DNA of 7,090 nt from Thermomicrobiaceae bacterium. Its GTDB lineage: Bacteria; Chloroflexota; Chloroflexia; Thermomicrobiales; Thermomicrobiaceae. A program made the translations under genes and the position numbers. Below, in pieces: positions 6,085 to 7,090 of this stretch. Each line of letters begins with the position of its first letter. Within the stretch, counting starts at the first letter, position 1. Under the pieces are notes generated by a model that searched no databases, was not told the origin of the DNA, and saw nothing but the letters and a program-made list of their open reading frames with translations. Where the stretch lies: assembly GCA_007124395.1 (NCBI GenBank), contig SLFF01000364.1, forward strand, positions 1 to 7,090, given 5' to 3'.

Positions 6085-6095
6085 CGTGCTAGAAT
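6067..6095 (+). promoter_or_regulatory. rplS promoter inside the 3' end of the preceding gene
   Basis: TTGTCG (-35, 6067-6072) is separated by exactly 17 bp from TAGAAT (-10, 6090-6095), which carries a TGC extension. Four of six bases match the -35 consensus and five of six match the -10. The -35 lies within the last codons of the methyltransferase gene and the -10 just after its stop. Transcription would start near 6102. Confidence 0.75.
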
Positions 6096-6101
6096 CCACA
6101 G

Positions 6102-6119
6102 GTCGCGCTCATGCGCGGC
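6102..6119 (+). other. Hairpin at the 5' end of the rplS leader
   Basis: GTCGCGC (6102-6108) pairs with GCGCGGC (6113-6119) through seven pairs, one of them G-U, closing a TCAT loop. It begins at the predicted transcription start. It could stabilise the mRNA or form part of an L19 autoregulatory leader. The roughly 70-nt leader does not obviously match a described L19 leader that I can recall. Confidence 0.45.
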
Positions 6120-6174
6120 TTCTTGCTGTTTGACGACTTTGATGACCGAAACGTCGGGGAGATAGAGGCAGGCG

Positions 6175-6546
6175 ATGGTAGACACAATCCGGGAAATCGA
6201 ACAGGAATTCTTGAAGGAAGATATCCCGAATTTTGGCCCCGGCGATAACGTTCGCGTTCATTATCGTGTCGTTGAGGGTACTCGGGAGCGTATTCAGCCG
6301 TATGAAGGTGTCGTGATCAGGCGTCGAGGTGGCGGCATCAACGAGAACTTCACCGTTCGCCGTATTGCCTCCCATGGCATCGGAGTTGAGCGTACCTTCC
6401 CGATCCACAGCCCGCGCATCGATCGTATCGAAGTACTGCGACATGGCCGTGTTCGACGTGCCAGACTGTACTACCTTCGTGGCCGCACCGGTCGCGCAGC
6501 TCGAATTGTCGAGCGGCGTCGTAGCGGTAGCAGCGTGATGCGCTAG
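6175..6546 (+). CDS. rplS: 50S ribosomal protein L19
   Basis: L19 is a small basic protein of the large ribosomal subunit, located near the interface with the 30S subunit. The 123-residue product has the family's usual length. It shows the typical blocks GDNVRVHYRVVEGTRERIQPYEGVVIRRRGGG (about residues 23-54), ENFTVRRI, and the signature GIGVERTFPIHSPRIDRIEVLRHGRVRRARLYYLRGRTGRAARI. The C-terminal extension is Arg/Ser-rich (ERRRSGSSVMR). The ATG at 6175 has GAGG 6 nt upstream. The gene has its own promoter (6067-6095) and terminator (6570-6604), so it looks like a single-gene unit. In many bacteria trmD precedes rplS; here the methyltransferase/reductase gene takes that position, while rnhB follows as is common. 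Confidence 0.98.
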   Translation: MVDTIREIEQEFLKEDIPNFGPGDNVRVHYRVVEGTRERIQPYEGVVIRRRGGGINENFTVRRIASHGIGVERTFPIHSPRIDRIEVLRHGRVRRARLYYLRGRTGRAARIVERRRSGSSVMR

Positions 6547-6569
6547 CGCATTCCAGATTAGAAATTCCG

Positions 6570-6604
6570 ACGGGCGGTGCTCAGGCACCGTCCGTTTCTG
6601 TTTA
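6570..6604 (+). terminator. Rho-independent terminator after rplS
   Basis: The 11-bp stem (6570-6580 with 6585-6595, one G-U pair) closes a TCAG loop and runs straight into TTTCTGTTTAA. It begins 23 nt after the rplS stop and precedes rnhB, so rnhB probably needs its own promoter or relies on read-through. Confidence 0.9.
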
Positions 6605-6653
6605 ATCTCTCTGTATCTATACCTTCTGTCGGGATGCTGGTATCGTGTTGGCT

Positions 6654-7090
6654 ATGAGCAGCGCTGGACTACCGTTCGATCGAGAACAGCGACTCTGGGA
6701 CCAGGGTTTCAGCCGGGTTGCCGGCGTGGACGAGGCCGGGCGTGGCTGCCTGGCTGGTCCAGTCGTCGCCGCGGCGTGCATTCTGCCCGCCGGATGCGGC
6801 CCCCTCGAAGGCGTGCGCGATTCCAAACTGACGAAACGATCGGAACGGTCCGCGCTCGTCCAGATGATCCGCGAGCGGGCACTCTCGGTAGGAATTGCCG
6901 CCGCTTCGAGGCGTGAGGTCGATCGACTCAACATTCGCGTCGCCTCGGTTCTGGCGATGCGCAGAGCCCTCAATCGTGCAGGAATCTGGAACTACGCCCT
7001 CATCGATGGTCCGTTGCCTCTGGAGTTCGCCCAGGATCCGGCTGAGGGCATCGTTGACGGTGACGCGCTCTGTGCCTCGATCGCCTGCGC
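6654..7090 (+). CDS. rnhB: Ribonuclease HII, N-terminal part (cut by window edge)
   Basis: RNase HII nicks RNA-DNA hybrids and removes single ribonucleotides misincorporated into DNA. I translated 145 codons by hand; about 50-70 residues are expected beyond the window. The catalytic motif VAGVDEAGRGCLAGPVVAAA gives D26 and E27. RDSKLTKRSER follows at about 60, then ALIDGP with D118 and VDGDALCASIA with D137, so all four acidic active-site residues are present. The usual Lys of the KGD block is Asp here (D135). The ATG at 6654 puts 25 residues before the DE pair, a normal distance. There is no clear Shine-Dalgarno before it, and in-frame GTG (6645) and TTG (6648) codons are alternatives. A weak -10-like TATCGT at 6641 would give an almost leaderless message. 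The gene follows rplS as in many genomes. Confidence 0.96.
   Translation, partial: MSSAGLPFDREQRLWDQGFSRVAGVDEAGRGCLAGPVVAAACILPAGCGPLEGVRDSKLTKRSERSALVQMIRERALSVGIAAASRREVDRLNIRVASVLAMRRALNRAGIWNYALIDGPLPLEFAQDPAEGIVDGDALCASIAC

Noticed and set aside
5230..6099. 289-residue open frame antisense to the methyltransferase/MTHFR gene
   Set aside because: The plus-strand frame carries clear MTHFR motifs. The antisense product shows no recognisable domain and has no ribosome site; long antisense frames are common in GC-rich genes.
6111..6246. Small ATG-initiated frame overlapping the rplS start in another frame
   Set aside because: It has no ribosome site and no recognisable product, and it runs through the L19 coding region. 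Most likely chance.

Overview
The window reads as an ordinary chromosomal segment of a moderately GC-rich bacterium. My best guess is the phylum Chloroflexota, near Thermomicrobia. This rests on the homocysteine methyltransferase/MTHFR fusion, the style of the anti-sigma factor (zinc finger, Pro/Thr/Glu-rich linker, GxFGxxW repeats), the TTG and GTG starts and the rplS-rnhB order. It is an inference, not a search result. No insertion sequence, CRISPR array, tRNA or rRNA is visible.

Layout. Positions 1-292 (minus) hold the N-terminal part of a chromosomal ParB, cut by the window edge and starting at GTG. Diverging from it is a CPBP-family intramembrane protease (429-1406, plus). The protease gene converges on a two-gene minus-strand operon that ends at 1507, and a strong hairpin at 1441-1461 separates the two. 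The operon is an ECF sigma factor (3294-3881) followed by a 596-residue zinc-finger anti-sigma factor (1507-3297). They overlap by ATGA and are therefore probably translationally coupled. The anti-sigma factor has an unusually large outer part: an Ig-like Big_5 domain, a long acidic then Pro-rich linker, two GxFGxxW repeats and an acidic tail.

The 307-bp divergent region 3882-4188 contains the sigma-factor Shine-Dalgarno, an operator-like palindrome with an extra half-site, an extended -10 promoter for the rightward gene and a second palindrome. Rightward lies a bifunctional homocysteine S-methyltransferase/methylenetetrahydrofolate reductase (4189-6084). Next come rplS (6175-6546), with its own promoter buried in the end of the preceding gene and its own terminator, and the start of rnhB (6654 to the window end).

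How the genes work together. The sigma and anti-sigma genes form a self-contained cell-surface stress switch. The convergent CPBP protease could act on the membrane-anchored anti-sigma factor, but only proximity suggests this. The methyltransferase/reductase, L19 and RNase HII are housekeeping functions. Three genes (parB, the methyltransferase fusion and rplS) share a very similar extended -10 element, GTGCTAnAnT, which probably reflects housekeeping promoters of this organism.
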